Shown here piece after piece: positions 41,145 through 50,874 of a stretch of DNA of 64,000 nt. This stretch comes from Candidatus Melainabacteria bacterium (lineage in GTDB: Bacteria > Cyanobacteriota > Vampirovibrionia > Gastranaerophilales > Gastranaerophilaceae). The first letter of the stretch is position 1, and each line of letters starts with the position of its first letter. Under the pieces are notes generated by a model, which saw only the letters and a list, made by a program, of their open reading frames with translations, had not been told where the DNA came from and searched no databases. A program made the translations under genes and the position numbers. Location of the stretch: contig QHMH01000014.1 in the NCBI GenBank assembly GCA_003258795.1, positions 27,246 to 91,245 on the forward strand, written 5' to 3'.

Positions 41145-43865
41145 TTATTTATTATCGGACAATGAATAGATGTAGTCGGTATTATTTTTTAAAGTTTTAT
41201 CTGTTGCTACGATAGAATATATAGGCGCAGTTGAAAATATTTCTTTTGCGGTATCTTGAATGTCTTGTACAGAAATATTTTCTGTTTCTTCTAATATTTT
41301 ATTCGTTCTATCGATGTCAAAATCTTTTATGATAAGACTGTTCTTATCGGCAGTCATTTCGCAGTTGTTCAAAAGTCTATTTTTTAAAACGGCTTTTGCA
41401 TTATTAAGTTCATCTTGCGAAACTGTTTCATTTATCATTTTGTTGATATGTTTTTTAAACCCTTCAATTGATTTTTCAAGATTTTTATAAGACTTTGGAT
41501 TATCTGTTGTGGTTTTTATATAAAGAGAACAAATTCCTGTGTCATCGACAAAGTCAAGGCTTGACTTAACGTGATATGCAAGTTTTTGACTTTCTCTCAA
41601 ATCGTTAAATAGACGTGAAGAAGAAGTCCCACCTAAAATTATATTTAAAAGTGCATACTCAGCTGATTTTTTGGGAGATTTGTCTGTTGGGAATTTATAA
41701 CCCATTTGAATTTCAGCTTGTTCTTTATTGTGTTTTCTTGTAATTACTTTTGCTGTTTCGTTTTCTATGTATCGGTTTTCAATATTTGATTGTTCCTTCT
41801 CAACTTTTGGAAAGTCATTACTTAAAGTTTCAAATACAGCTTTTTTCAAATTTTCGTTTTTAAAATTACCAGATATTGCGATTTTTAATTGAGAATTGTC
41901 AAGCAAAGATTGATAAAGCTCAACAACATCTTTAAGAGTTATTTTGTTGATATTTTTTAATATATCATCCGCTTTAACTCCAGCATATTCACCTTTGAAT
42001 AATTCTCCATATAATTCATCTTCAGAATTTATCGGGATGTTTTCAACTTGTTGAATAATTTGTTTTTTAGCATTGTCGAGTTCTTTTTGAGTAAGTCTTG
42101 GAGAATACAAAACTTCTTTTATATCTTTCAATGTTTTCTTTATATCTGCATCAGAGGCTTGAGCTTTAACATAGATATTTTTTTCATCTGCAGAGAAAGA
42201 TAGAAGTATTCCATTTTTTTCTGCATCAGAATAGAAATCTTCACGATTTTTCTTCATACTACCTCTATTGAGCATGTAAGATAAAACCTCAACTGTCCCA
42301 GCTTTAGGGTTTTTGCTTGTAGGGATAGACAGTTTCAAATCAACATAAGTGTTCTTTTTGTTTGTGTTGTTTGCGTATAAAACAACATTGTTTTCAAAAG
42401 TAGTTTTTGTGATATTTTCAGTGTTTAGAACTTTTCTTGAACCAAAACTTACATTCTTTTTTGGGTGAATAACAGTTATGGCATTTGTTTGTAAATACTT
42501 TTGAGCAAAATCTTTTATATCATCAATTTTTATAGAATCAATTAGTTTTTCATAATCACAAACCGCTTCAATGTTATTATCAGACATTGCAGCTCCAATA
42601 AGGGAGTTTATTGCAAAAGAGTTTTCAAAAGTTTTTTCATATTCACTTTTTAACGCTTTTTTTGCAATATTTAGTTCTTCTTTTGTAGGTGGATTTGTAA
42701 CAAGACTTTTTAGTGAATCATTGATAATGCTAATAGCTTTTTCGACTTTTTTATCATTGATTTGACTTTCAAGCAAAATGACACTGTTTTCAGAAGGTTT
42801 TGAACTTACTCTATCTGTACATACAGAAGCTTCTGCTTGAATTTTTTCTAAAGATTTATTCAAACGAGAAAGACTTGAACCGATGAGTAAATATTGAACA
42901 ACATCAAATGTAACCTTATCTTTACTGTTATTGTTTTGCGGTCCAACAAATCCCATTGAAATGTGGGCGGAGTTTGTTTTATTTGATGTCAAATCTTTTC
43001 TAACATTTGTTGTGATTGCATCTAATTTTTCAAAATACCTTTTTCTTGGTGGTTGAACTTTTGAGTGCATATTTTCAGAAACCAAAGCGATAGCATTGTT
43101 TGGGTTAACTTCACCCGTAATTACTGTTACCATATTCGCTGGAAAGTAGTTTTGAGAATAATATTTCAAAACTTTTTCTCGAGTGAGTTTGTTTATATTT
43201 TCAACGTTTCCACCAATTATGTCTGTTGATGAGGACTTTATGTTGAATAAGGATTTTATTGTTGTATTGGTTGCAATATTTTGACAATCATCCAAAATCA
43301 TATTGATTTCTGAAGTTACAGGACCTTTTTCCTTTTCAGTCATCTCTGGTGTAAATTTAGGTGTTTCAAGCATAGATGCATGAATTTTAATTTGTTTTTC
43401 CAAATCTTCATCATTTAGCAAATTCGATTTTATATAATAATCTGTTGCAGAAAATCCAGTTGAGGCATTGGTGTTAGCACCCATTTTGTTAACAGTTACA
43501 AAAAATTCCCCATCTTTTAGCCCTTCAGAACCATTAAATAGGCTGTGTTCAACAAAGTGGCTGATGCCTCTTTCTTCATCTTTTTCGTTTAAAGACCCAG
43601 TGTTAACGTACGTTTTTAAAACTGTTGGACCTTCTTTTGGAACTATAACAACTTTTTGCCCGTTTTCAAGTTTAAAGATGTGTGCCTTTAAATTATCAGG
43701 TAAATTTAATTCTCTAATTTTTGTATATTTAAGAGGTGTTTTTACGTTGTAATCAGGAGTTTGAGCTGGAATTTCATGCACATGTTTTTCGACGGTTTTT
43801 GTTTTTTTCTCCGTCAAATGATTGTGTTCTGATTGAAAGCTTATATTAACTGAATTTATACGCAC
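41145..43865 (-). CDS. M16-family (insulinase-like) zinc metalloprotease
   Basis: A 906-residue two-half M16 peptidase. The N-terminal half carries the inverted zinc motif HFVEHSLF (H-x-x-E-H) near residue 102 with the downstream Glu around residue 180. The second half keeps the clam-shell fold but no zinc site, as usual. Starts at GTG 43865, with GGGTG weakly placed; a TATAAT -10 (43892-43897, minus strand) lies about 27 nt upstream. The first 60 residues have no signal peptide, so the protein is cytosolic or secreted by other means. The substrate is probably small peptides or unfolded proteins. Confidence 0.9.
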   Translation of the reverse strand: MRINSVNISFQSEHNHLTEKKTKTVEKHVHEIPAQTPDYNVKTPLKYTKIRELNLPDNLKAHIFKLENGQKVVIVPKEGPTVLKTYVNTGSLNEKDEERGISHFVEHSLFNGSEGLKDGEFFVTVNKMGANTNASTGFSATDYYIKSNLLNDEDLEKQIKIHASMLETPKFTPEMTEKEKGPVTSEINMILDDCQNIATNTTIKSLFNIKSSSTDIIGGNVENINKLTREKVLKYYSQNYFPANMVTVITGEVNPNNAIALVSENMHSKVQPPRKRYFEKLDAITTNVRKDLTSNKTNSAHISMGFVGPQNNNSKDKVTFDVVQYLLIGSSLSRLNKSLEKIQAEASVCTDRVSSKPSENSVILLESQINDKKVEKAISIINDSLKSLVTNPPTKEELNIAKKALKSEYEKTFENSFAINSLIGAAMSDNNIEAVCDYEKLIDSIKIDDIKDFAQKYLQTNAITVIHPKKNVSFGSRKVLNTENITKTTFENNVVLYANNTNKKNTYVDLKLSIPTSKNPKAGTVEVLSYMLNRGSMKKNREDFYSDAEKNGILLSFSADEKNIYVKAQASDADIKKTLKDIKEVLYSPRLTQKELDNAKKQIIQQVENIPINSEDELYGELFKGEYAGVKADDILKNINKITLKDVVELYQSLLDNSQLKIAISGNFKNENLKKAVFETLSNDFPKVEKEQSNIENRYIENETAKVITRKHNKEQAEIQMGYKFPTDKSPKKSAEYALLNIILGGTSSSRLFNDLRESQKLAYHVKSSLDFVDDTGICSLYIKTTTDNPKSYKNLEKSIEGFKKHINKMINETVSQDELNNAKAVLKNRLLNNCEMTADKNSLIIKDFDIDRTNKILEETENISVQDIQDTAKEIFSTAPIYSIVATDKTLKNNTDYIYSLSDNK

Positions 43866-43960
43866 ATTTACACCCGTATATTTTAAAAACCATTATAGAA
43901 AAATTTTGATACAAAAATGCAAATTTGTAAATATTTATGAACTTTTTTTATTTTTTGTAT

Positions 43961-43966
43961 TATAAT
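43961..43966 (+). promoter_or_regulatory. -10 element of the TPR gene
   Basis: A perfect TATAAT (43961-43966) lies 6 nt before ATG 43973, with no purine-rich ribosome binding site between. Probable leaderless transcript. A longer frame from 43937 would place this box inside the gene. Confidence 0.5.
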
Positions 43967-43972
43967 TCGTAT

Positions 43973-45748
43973 ATGGAAAATGATTTAAATATTGCAAATA
44001 GTTTAATTGGTGAAAAAAAGTTTAGTGAAGCCATTGAAGTTTTAAAAAAATATGAGAAAGAAAATAATCCAGAAGTTTTAAAACTTATTGGATTGTGTTA
44101 CTTAAATCTTGAAAAATTTCCAGAGGCTAAAAGTGCATTCGAAACGGTTGTAAAGTATCTACCTGAAGATGCAACAAGTTGGTATTATCTTGCAATATGT
44201 TATGACAATTCTGACGAACTTGTTCAAGCTAAATTTGCGTATAACAAGGTTATAAGTCTACGTGACAAATATGTAGATGCTTATAAAAATCTTGGAGTTA
44301 TTTATCTCAAATTAAGGGAAGAAGAAAATGCTTTCAATCTTGCAAAAAAAGGGATAGAAGTTGCTCCTGATGATTATATTTTTTATTATTTAGCAGGTTC
44401 TGCTCTACTTTCTATGAAAGATTTTAAGCAAAGTATAGAGTATTTGGAAAAAGCTCTTGAAAGAAATTCTTCAAATGTTCAACTATACTGTAATCTTGGA
44501 ACAGCATATTTGTCTGTTCAAAAACCTGATAAGGCGCTTGAAAATTATCTAAAAGCAATAGAAATTGATGATAAAAATGCTGTGGCATATTACAATGCGG
44601 GTTCTGTTTATCAAATCAGAGAAGAACACAGCAAAGCATGTGAATTCTATGAAAAAGCGGTCGAACTTGATGATTCAGAATTTTTCTTATCAGCACTTGC
44701 CCTTGAAGAATTTAAAGCAAAGTATTATGAAAAATCAATTAAACATTATAGTAACTTAATTAGTTCTCATCCAGAAAAACCAAATTATAGATATAATCTT
44801 GTCTGCTGTTATGAAAAGCTTGGACAGTGGGGAGCTGCAATTCAACTTTTGGAACAGTTAGTTTCTGCAAACCCAAAATCAAGAATGATGCTTATTAAAT
44901 TAGCAGGATTGTATTTGAATGCTAATAGACCTGCAGATGCAAAAACCGTATATGAAAGACTTATTTCACAAGGTTTTGTTTCAGATGATATTTATTATAA
45001 TTATGCGATGTTATGCTCAAAAACAGGAGATCTTGATACGGCAGAAAGAATTTTAAAAAAGGTTATCGAGTTAAATCCGTCTTATTATAGAGCGAGAAAA
45101 GATTTAGGCGTTATTTTCTTGAATAAAAGGTTGTTCAAATATGCAGAGGACGAATTTAAGCTCGCATATAAACTTGCACCAAATGATGCTGATATTGTGT
45201 TTGAATATGCAAACTTTATGCAGGCAATGGCAAGATTTGAGGAAGCTACAAGTTTGTATGACAAAGCTATTGAATTGAATGAGAAAAATCCTCGTATTAT
45301 GGTTTTTGCCGCATTGAATATTTTATCAATGCATGATTTAAAAGGTGCAATTGGTTATATTGAAAAGGCTCTCAAATTGATGCCTGCAGACCCATTTATA
45401 TTGTTAAATGCAGGCAAAATTTACTATGCTGCAAAAAAATATGATAAAGCTCAATTTGTTCTTGTGAAAGCTTGGGAGCTAAATCAAAATGCAGAAATAG
45501 AAAATCTTTTAGCTCTCACTTATTATGCACAAAAAGAATATGAAAAAGCTATAACTATTTATGAAAAACTTATCAAAGAATACCCAACCAATACAAATGT
45601 TTTGATAGGTTATGCACAGGCATGTGAAAAAGCAGGAAAACTTGAAGAAGCTAAGAAGTATGCTCAAAAGATCCTTGAAATTTTTGATGAGATGCCTGAA
45701 GCAAAGAAAATTTTAAAGAGAATAAAAAAACTTGAGGAAAATGCCTAA
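43973..45748 (+). CDS. TPR-repeat protein
   Basis: A 591-residue protein made almost wholly of tetratricopeptide repeats, with repeated blocks such as WYYLAICYDNSDELVQAK, LYCNLGTAYLSVQKPDKALE and YYNYAMLCSKTGDLDTAER. No signal peptide or membrane segment. It resembles the scaffold TPR proteins widespread in Cyanobacteria-related bacteria; partner unknown. The gene overlaps the convergent gene at 45745 by 4 bp. Start chosen at ATG 43973 because a -10 box sits just upstream; an in-frame ATG at 43937 would add 12 residues. Confidence 0.88.
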   Translation: MENDLNIANSLIGEKKFSEAIEVLKKYEKENNPEVLKLIGLCYLNLEKFPEAKSAFETVVKYLPEDATSWYYLAICYDNSDELVQAKFAYNKVISLRDKYVDAYKNLGVIYLKLREEENAFNLAKKGIEVAPDDYIFYYLAGSALLSMKDFKQSIEYLEKALERNSSNVQLYCNLGTAYLSVQKPDKALENYLKAIEIDDKNAVAYYNAGSVYQIREEHSKACEFYEKAVELDDSEFFLSALALEEFKAKYYEKSIKHYSNLISSHPEKPNYRYNLVCCYEKLGQWGAAIQLLEQLVSANPKSRMMLIKLAGLYLNANRPADAKTVYERLISQGFVSDDIYYNYAMLCSKTGDLDTAERILKKVIELNPSYYRARKDLGVIFLNKRLFKYAEDEFKLAYKLAPNDADIVFEYANFMQAMARFEEATSLYDKAIELNEKNPRIMVFAALNILSMHDLKGAIGYIEKALKLMPADPFILLNAGKIYYAAKKYDKAQFVLVKAWELNQNAEIENLLALTYYAQKEYEKAITIYEKLIKEYPTNTNVLIGYAQACEKAGKLEEAKKYAQKILEIFDEMPEAKKILKRIKKLEENA

Positions 45749-46611
45749 TTTTGTTGAGCGTTTACAAGCTTCTCAAATTCTGTAAAAGTTTCGTTTCCTA
45801 CAAGTTCTTCAAGAGAGGCTCTTTTACTCATAAAATCAAGTTGTGCTTTCATTTGTTCATCAAGAGCTTCTCTATAATATGCATCGGTAATTATTACAAC
45901 TTCTTTTGTCGAATTTTGAGCATTTTGGAAATTGGCATATCTTTTTTTTGCTGTTTCAGAAGAAATCTCGTAAACTTTTCGAGCTGTAATATAGTCATAA
46001 TATCTGTTTACAACTTTTTGTTGTAAGTCCTCTATTTTTCTAACCAAAACAATCATGTCTGCATCATTAACTTTTGTATATTTGTAGTTAACAGTTTTAT
46101 CATCTTGTGAAAAAATTCCTAAAACCGAACCGCTCAAAAAAGATGTTGAAGATATTAAAGGATTTCCAACCCCAGCACCAATGAGGGTTGACATGTTCGC
46201 AATTGACTGTAAAACTTTTTTTACAGATTTTTCATCTGGTTTATCTTGATCAGGGTTTGAAAGTTTGTATAGAGTGAATTTTATAATGTCACTTTTTGTT
46301 GCCGCTCCTTGCCAGAGAAGTGACAAGTGTCTTTGCATAACGTCTTGGTCTATTTCCAATTCTTTAGAAACAGTTTTAGAAATCCTTTTTATACTCAAGT
46401 CCGCATAGGTTAATTTGTCTATACTGTCAGAACCATTTAAATCTCTCGTATTTTTATCTTGAGTTTTTACAGTAGGCATCTCTTCTGGATCGTCAGTTAT
46501 TCCTAATCTATAAAATGGTTGTTTTACAGAGTTTAAATCTTCATATTCCATGCAAAAAGCTGATGAAGAAAAAAGGCATAATATGGAAAATAAAATTAGT
46601 AAATTTTTCAT
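45745..46611 (-). CDS. Exported helical protein, paralogue 2 of a pair
   Basis: A 288-residue protein with signal peptide (1-20, ending SAFC/M). The block LLWQGAATKSDIIKFTLYKL is followed by a long helical region (VRKIEDLQQKVVNRYYDYI and further). The tail YREALDEQMKAQLDFMSKRASLEELVG has the style of outer-membrane efflux (TolC-like) hairpins. The protein encoded upstream (46608) has the same order of elements, so the two are paralogues. The start overlaps its stop by 4 bp, indicating an operon. No beta-barrel segment is recognisable. Function unknown; periplasmic or envelope location inferred. Confidence 0.65.
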   Translation of the reverse strand: MKNLLILFSILCLFSSSAFCMEYEDLNSVKQPFYRLGITDDPEEMPTVKTQDKNTRDLNGSDSIDKLTYADLSIKRISKTVSKELEIDQDVMQRHLSLLWQGAATKSDIIKFTLYKLSNPDQDKPDEKSVKKVLQSIANMSTLIGAGVGNPLISSTSFLSGSVLGIFSQDDKTVNYKYTKVNDADMIVLVRKIEDLQQKVVNRYYDYITARKVYEISSETAKKRYANFQNAQNSTKEVVIITDAYYREALDEQMKAQLDFMSKRASLEELVGNETFTEFEKLVNAQQN

Positions 46612-47447
46612 TTGCCACTTCCTTTTTGTTTATTTTTAAATAGTGCACTATTAAAATCATATTGATACAAATTTAGGTTGTCTACAGTCTTTTTTCCTGC
46701 TAATCTTTGTAATTCAAGATGATATTTTTTTGCTTTTTGCATAGCTTTATACTCTTCAAGTTCCATGGAATCATACAAAGAAGAGGATATAGTTGTATCA
46801 AGTAAATCGTCTTTTTCAAGAGCTTTTGAGTAATTTTTATGATACAAAATAAGTCTTTGTCTTGTTTCTTTAACTTGGTTTAGTGAGCTTTTGTAATTAT
46901 AGTAAGCATCAATAATTTTGTCTTGCAAGTCTTCAACTAATGCTGCAAGTTCAATAAGTTCTGTATCTGTTAAAGGTATTTCTTGAGGAGTTGTTTTTTT
47001 GTTAATTAGTGATTGAGCAACTCTCCCTGCAGAAAATGCAAGGGTTTGGGTTAAATAATCAGCTCCCATAAAAGAAGGAACAAATGAACTTCCAGAAACG
47101 ACAGCATTTAAAGTCTTTGCCATGAGAGAAGAATGAATTCTTCTTTGACTTTCAGGCGTTGCTAATTTTTTGAGGGCAAACTCTATAACTTTATTATTTT
47201 CTACTGTGCCTTTCCAAAGATTTTCAATATCTTCAAGATCCTTTTTCTTTTGAAAATCAATCAATTCTTTTAAAATTTCATCATCAGAAATAGTAAGAGA
47301 TCCGCTAATTGTTTTGGGTTGAGTTTCAACATTGATGGTTTCCTTTTTTATGTTGTCAAGAGAAACTTCGTTTAATGCAAAAACCTGTGCATTAGAAAAA
47401 CTAATAACAAACAAAATTGATAAGATTTTAGCGTATATCTTTTTCAT
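46608..47447 (-). CDS. Exported helical protein, paralogue 1 of a pair
   Basis: A 279-residue exported protein. Start is ATG 47447, giving a signal peptide MKKIYAKILSILFVISFSNA. NLWKGTVENNKVIEFALKKL matches the equivalent block of the neighbouring paralogue. A helical pair around VEDLQDKIIDAYYNYKSS follows, then a coiled coil. The C-terminus is Asn/Lys-rich. The extended -10 TGTTATAAG (47454-47462, minus strand) is 6 nt before the ATG, suggesting a leaderless start for this operon. Confidence 0.65.
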   Translation of the reverse strand: MKKIYAKILSILFVISFSNAQVFALNEVSLDNIKKETINVETQPKTISGSLTISDDEILKELIDFQKKKDLEDIENLWKGTVENNKVIEFALKKLATPESQRRIHSSLMAKTLNAVVSGSSFVPSFMGADYLTQTLAFSAGRVAQSLINKKTTPQEIPLTDTELIELAALVEDLQDKIIDAYYNYKSSLNQVKETRQRLILYHKNYSKALEKDDLLDTTISSSLYDSMELEEYKAMQKAKKYHLELQRLAGKKTVDNLNLYQYDFNSALFKNKQKGSGK

Positions 47448-47453
47448 AACAAA

Positions 47454-47462
47454 CTTATAACA
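47454..47462 (-). promoter_or_regulatory. Extended -10 element of the exported helical pair
   Basis: On the minus strand TG-T-TATAAG ends 6 nt before the ATG at 47447. No ribosome binding site is visible. Probable leaderless promoter. Confidence 0.45.
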
Positions 47463-47589
47463 CAGATAAAAATTTTCGTCCAAAATAGCTGGCATGTAAA
47501 AGCGAAAAAAATAGGAAAATTTTTAAAAATTTCCGTAATAAAGCTTAATAATCATTAGAAATGTAACGAAATGTAGAAATGAATTTAAA

Positions 47590-47991
47590 ATGCCTGAAAC
47601 CCAAACTACAAATACACAAACACAAAATAAACTAAACAATTTTAATGAAGGTTTACAATTATCAGCAGGCGTTTTTGATAGTACCCTTAATTTGATGAAT
47701 GAAACATCTTCAACTCTTGAAGAAAAGCAAAGTTCAGCAAGCAAAAAAGAATCTGATGGTATAACATTCCCATCAAGTGTTTTTGGCGATAGTGGTACAG
47801 AAAAAACCAACTCAAAAACTGATTCAACAACAGATTCAACAAAAGAAACAAAAACAAATGATAGCAAGGTAACCAAAAATAGAATAAAAACTTTGAAAAA
47901 TGAGATTAAAGAGTTAGAAAAAAATAAAGAACCTAGTTATGCAAGCAAAATAATCGAAAAGCAAAATGAACTTTATAGATTACAAGCTTAA
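47590..47991 (+). CDS. Uncharacterised low-complexity protein with C-terminal coiled coil
   Basis: A 133-residue protein of unknown function. The N-terminal two-thirds is rich in Thr, Ser, Asn and Gln (for example TQTTNTQTQNKLNNF), with a Thr/Ser/Asp/Lys linker near 80-105. The C-terminal 35 residues form a coiled coil (KTLKNEIKELEKNK and IIEKQNELYRLQ). No signal peptide is present. Start at 47590 lacks a convincing ribosome binding site. A complex hairpin region follows (48000-48090). Its reality as a gene rests on codon pattern and the coiled coil. Confidence 0.5.
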   Translation: MPETQTTNTQTQNKLNNFNEGLQLSAGVFDSTLNLMNETSSTLEEKQSSASKKESDGITFPSSVFGDSGTEKTNSKTDSTTDSTKETKTNDSKVTKNRIKTLKNEIKELEKNKEPSYASKIIEKQNELYRLQA

Positions 47992-47999
47992 TGAAAGAT

Positions 48000-48090
48000 G
48001 TGCTATTTCGTTATATGACTTTTTTGTGCTGCCACATGAAAAAGGACTTAACGAAATAGCACCCCTGGGGTTAAATCTTTAAGTCCCTTT
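48000..48090. repeat. Nested and alternative inverted repeats
   Basis: GTGCTATTTCGTTA (48000-48013) is a perfect 14-bp partner of TAACGAAATAGCAC (48049-48062), enclosing a smaller GTG-CTGC-CAC hairpin (48026-48035). AAAAAGGACTTAA (48039-48051) can instead pair with TTAAGTCCCTTTT (48078-48090) apart from one bulge. The two foldings compete for the same bases. It lies between the gene ending 47991 and the convergent trxA gene. Confidence 0.55.
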
Positions 48091-48116
48091 TCTGTATGTT
48101 TAATATGTTAGCTTAA

Positions 48117-48440
48117 CTACATATGTTTTTCAATGTTAGAAACTATCGAAGATTTTGACATCAAGCCAACAAGTCTTTCAACAGGTTCTCCGTTTTTGAA
48201 AAACAATAAACTTGGTAATCCACTTATTGAGTATTCTGTTGCAATTTTTAAATTTTCATCTGTATTTATCTTTACAACTTTTACTCTATCTTTAAACTCA
48301 TCTTGAACTTCATCAAGAACTGGTCCCAACTTTTTGCAAGGACCACACCATGGAGCCCAAAAATCTACTATAACAGGTTGTGTTTCTTTTAAAACTTCAC
48401 TTTCGAATGTTGAATCCGTAACTTCAGTAACTGCGGACAT
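48117..48440 (-). CDS. trxA: Thioredoxin
   Basis: Disulfide reductant of 107 residues with the WCGPC active site (FWAPWCGPCKK), the buried Asp in IVDFW, the cis-Pro in ISGLPSLLF and a standard thioredoxin length. Cytoplasmic. GAGAGG precedes the ATG. It likely supports ribonucleotide reductase and general thiol homeostasis. Monocistronic, convergent with the low-complexity protein gene. Confidence 0.96.
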   Translation of the reverse strand: MSAVTEVTDSTFESEVLKETQPVIVDFWAPWCGPCKKLGPVLDEVQDEFKDRVKVVKINTDENLKIATEYSISGLPSLLFFKNGEPVERLVGLMSKSSIVSNIEKHM

Positions 48441-48540
48441 AAAACTTACCTCTCTTTTGTACCTTCTCGTTTTATTTTATCATATTTAACAAAATATATC
48501 AATATTTTAAAATTTATGATAGAATAATCTTGGGATTATT

Positions 48541-49458
48541 ATGGTTAGAAAAAAAATTATAGAAATAGTTTTAGACACAGAAACCACGGGACTTGATTAT
48601 ACTCGTGAAAGAATGGTTGAATTCGCAGCTTTAAGACTTGAAAACGGTAAAATTAAAGACGAATTTCAAACCTTGATTAACCCTGAACAGCATATCAGAA
48701 AATCAAGCATTGCTATTCATGGGATAACAGAAGATATGGTTAAAGACGCTCCAACTGAAGCTGAAATTATGCCAAAAATTCTTGAATTTATTGGAGATTA
48801 TCCTATTGTTGGTCACAATGTTATTTTTGATTTTTCATTTATAAATGAAGCTTCTTTGAGGGTATTCAAAAAGGGAATAACAAATGAGAAAATTGATTCT
48901 CAACAGATGTTTAAAGAAATCGCACCAGATTTAGAATCCCATGGGCTTTCAGCTTTAACTGAAAGGTTTAAGGTAGATTTGACAAATCATCATAGAGCTA
49001 TGGCTGATGCTATGGGGCTCGCTTTAGCTTATCCAAAATTGAAAAAATTGTATTTGCAAAAATATGATTGGCAATGTAAGCAAATAGAGAATATTGACTA
49101 TTTATTTGAAAGATATTTAAGAATACAACAAAGTGTTGTTACTCAACAATCAGAGTTACAAGACTTACGTTCTATTTTTAAACTTTATTTCGAACTTGGG
49201 GGAAAACCTATCGAGTCCACAACGGGAGAAAAGTTAGTTTATCAATCAAAGCAGACATTTAGTTATGATTTTGATAAAATAAAAGATATATTAAATGAAA
49301 TAGGTGCGTTGAGAAAAGCTGTAAAGTTAAATACAGCCTTTGTCGACAGACTTGTTTCAGGGCATGCTCTTGATGAAGAGAAAAGAGAAATTATTAAAGA
49401 TGCTCGTCAAGAAATTACAGAAACAAAAAATATACAAGTTATAAAAGTAGGAAAATAA
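48541..49458 (+). CDS. DnaQ-like 3'-5' exonuclease
   Basis: A 305-residue DEDDh exonuclease. Exo I is VLDTETTGLD, exo II VGHNVIFDFSF, and the histidine-aspartate pair of exo III is in TNHHRAMADAM. The domain (about 1-170) matches the epsilon subunit of DNA polymerase III. The C-terminal 130 residues are helical and not the usual epsilon tail, so it could be a free proofreading or RNase T-like enzyme. The gene precedes an OPA transporter by 2 bp. Weak ribosome binding signal; an extended -10 TGATAGAAT ends at 48525. Confidence 0.88.
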   Translation: MVRKKIIEIVLDTETTGLDYTRERMVEFAALRLENGKIKDEFQTLINPEQHIRKSSIAIHGITEDMVKDAPTEAEIMPKILEFIGDYPIVGHNVIFDFSFINEASLRVFKKGITNEKIDSQQMFKEIAPDLESHGLSALTERFKVDLTNHHRAMADAMGLALAYPKLKKLYLQKYDWQCKQIENIDYLFERYLRIQQSVVTQQSELQDLRSIFKLYFELGGKPIESTTGEKLVYQSKQTFSYDFDKIKDILNEIGALRKAVKLNTAFVDRLVSGHALDEEKREIIKDARQEITETKNIQVIKVGK

Positions 49459-49460
49459 TT

Positions 49461-50846
49461 ATGGCAAACAAATTTATCGAATTTTTTAAAGAACCTCCTG
49501 CAAAGGAAGAGATTCAGGACAAAGAAAAAGTTGATAAAATGTATTCTCATTTTAGATGGAGAATATTTTATTCAAGTTTTATCGCATATATAGTATATCA
49601 CTTGTGTAGAAAGAACCTTGCGGTTGCTTTGCCTTCAATGGGCGAGGCTTTACACCTTTCAAATACAGAGTTAGGTCTTTTGGGTGCATCTCTATATTTG
49701 TTTTATGGTGTTGGAAAGTTTATAAATGGTATATTGGCAGACAGATCAAATGTTAGAACATTTTTGCCTACTGCTTTGATTTTATCTGCTTTATGTAACC
49801 TTATGTTCGTTATAAGTACAGTCTTTATAACTCCAGGGCATGTTACAATTTTTGGTTTACCATCTTCTACAGTTTTACTCTGGATATTGGCATTTTTCTG
49901 GGGTGCTAACGGATGGTTTCAATCAATGGGATTTCCACCTGTTGCAAAAAGTTTATCATATTGGTTTTCAACTTCTGAAAGAGGAACAAAATGGTCACTT
50001 TGGTCAACATCACACCAATTGGGTGTATTTGCAGCAGTTATGATATCTGGTTTTGCAATAGAACATTTTGGTTGGCAAGCAGCATTTTATGTTCCATCTG
50101 CAATTTGTATTTTAACTGGCTTATGGTTGTATGACAGATTGAGAGATAAACCACAAACTTTGGGACTTCCTGATGTTGAAAAATACAGAAATGAACCGGC
50201 AGTTATTGTTAATAAAGATGAGCAAGATAACAGACCTTATCTTCAAGTATTCAAAGAGAATATTTTGTGCAACCCTATAATGTGGATGCTTGCAATATCT
50301 TATATTTTCGTTTACATAGTTCGTTTTGGAACAGAAGATTGGCTTGTAAAATATTTGGTAGAAGTAAAAGGTGATTCATTGACCCTTGCAAGTTCAAAAT
50401 TAAGCTCTTTAGCTTTGATTGGTGCTTTTGGGGCAATTGGAGCAGGTGTTATTTCTGATAAGGTTTATAAAGGTAATAGAACACCTATCAATATTGTATT
50501 TTTGATTTGTTTGGTAATAAGCTTACTTGCTTTTGCAAACAATCAAAGTTCAACGCTTGATTTCTTATATGCCGCAATGATTGGTATGTTTACCGCAGGT
50601 CCTCAATTGTTAATTGGTGGAATTTGTGCAGTAGAAAGTAGTTCAAGAAAAGTTGCTTCAGCTTCAATCGGATTTACTGGTGTATTTGGATATATTGGTG
50701 CAGTGCTTTCTTCAACAGGTACCGGATATATGGTTGATAAATTCGGTTGGAACGGTGCTATCGGATTTTGGATTTTATCAGCAGCAATATGTATAATACT
50801 TTGTATTGCAATGTGGATTATACAAGCAAAAAGGAAGAATGCATAA
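49461..50846 (+). CDS. OPA-family organophosphate transporter, GlpT/UhpT-like
   Basis: A 461-residue major-facilitator-superfamily antiporter with about 12 membrane helices. Signature stretches are YIVYHLCRKNLAVALPSMG, LGLLGASLYLFYGVGKFINGILADRSN, and GLWLYDRLRDKPQTLGLP. These match the GlpT/UhpT/PgtP group, which exchanges phosphate for glycerol-3-phosphate or sugar phosphates. Substrate not resolved. It follows the DnaQ-like gene at 2 bp and is the last gene of that transcript. Confidence 0.9.
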   Translation: MANKFIEFFKEPPAKEEIQDKEKVDKMYSHFRWRIFYSSFIAYIVYHLCRKNLAVALPSMGEALHLSNTELGLLGASLYLFYGVGKFINGILADRSNVRTFLPTALILSALCNLMFVISTVFITPGHVTIFGLPSSTVLLWILAFFWGANGWFQSMGFPPVAKSLSYWFSTSERGTKWSLWSTSHQLGVFAAVMISGFAIEHFGWQAAFYVPSAICILTGLWLYDRLRDKPQTLGLPDVEKYRNEPAVIVNKDEQDNRPYLQVFKENILCNPIMWMLAISYIFVYIVRFGTEDWLVKYLVEVKGDSLTLASSKLSSLALIGAFGAIGAGVISDKVYKGNRTPINIVFLICLVISLLAFANNQSSTLDFLYAAMIGMFTAGPQLLIGGICAVESSSRKVASASIGFTGVFGYIGAVLSSTGTGYMVDKFGWNGAIGFWILSAAICIILCIAMWIIQAKRKNA

Positions 50847-50874
50847 TTCCTTTTACATCTAATTCTTTTAAAAT

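Noticed and set aside
46608..47495. Longer start (47495) for the exported paralogue
   Set aside because: It would precede the signal peptide, and the -10 box lies between the two candidates.
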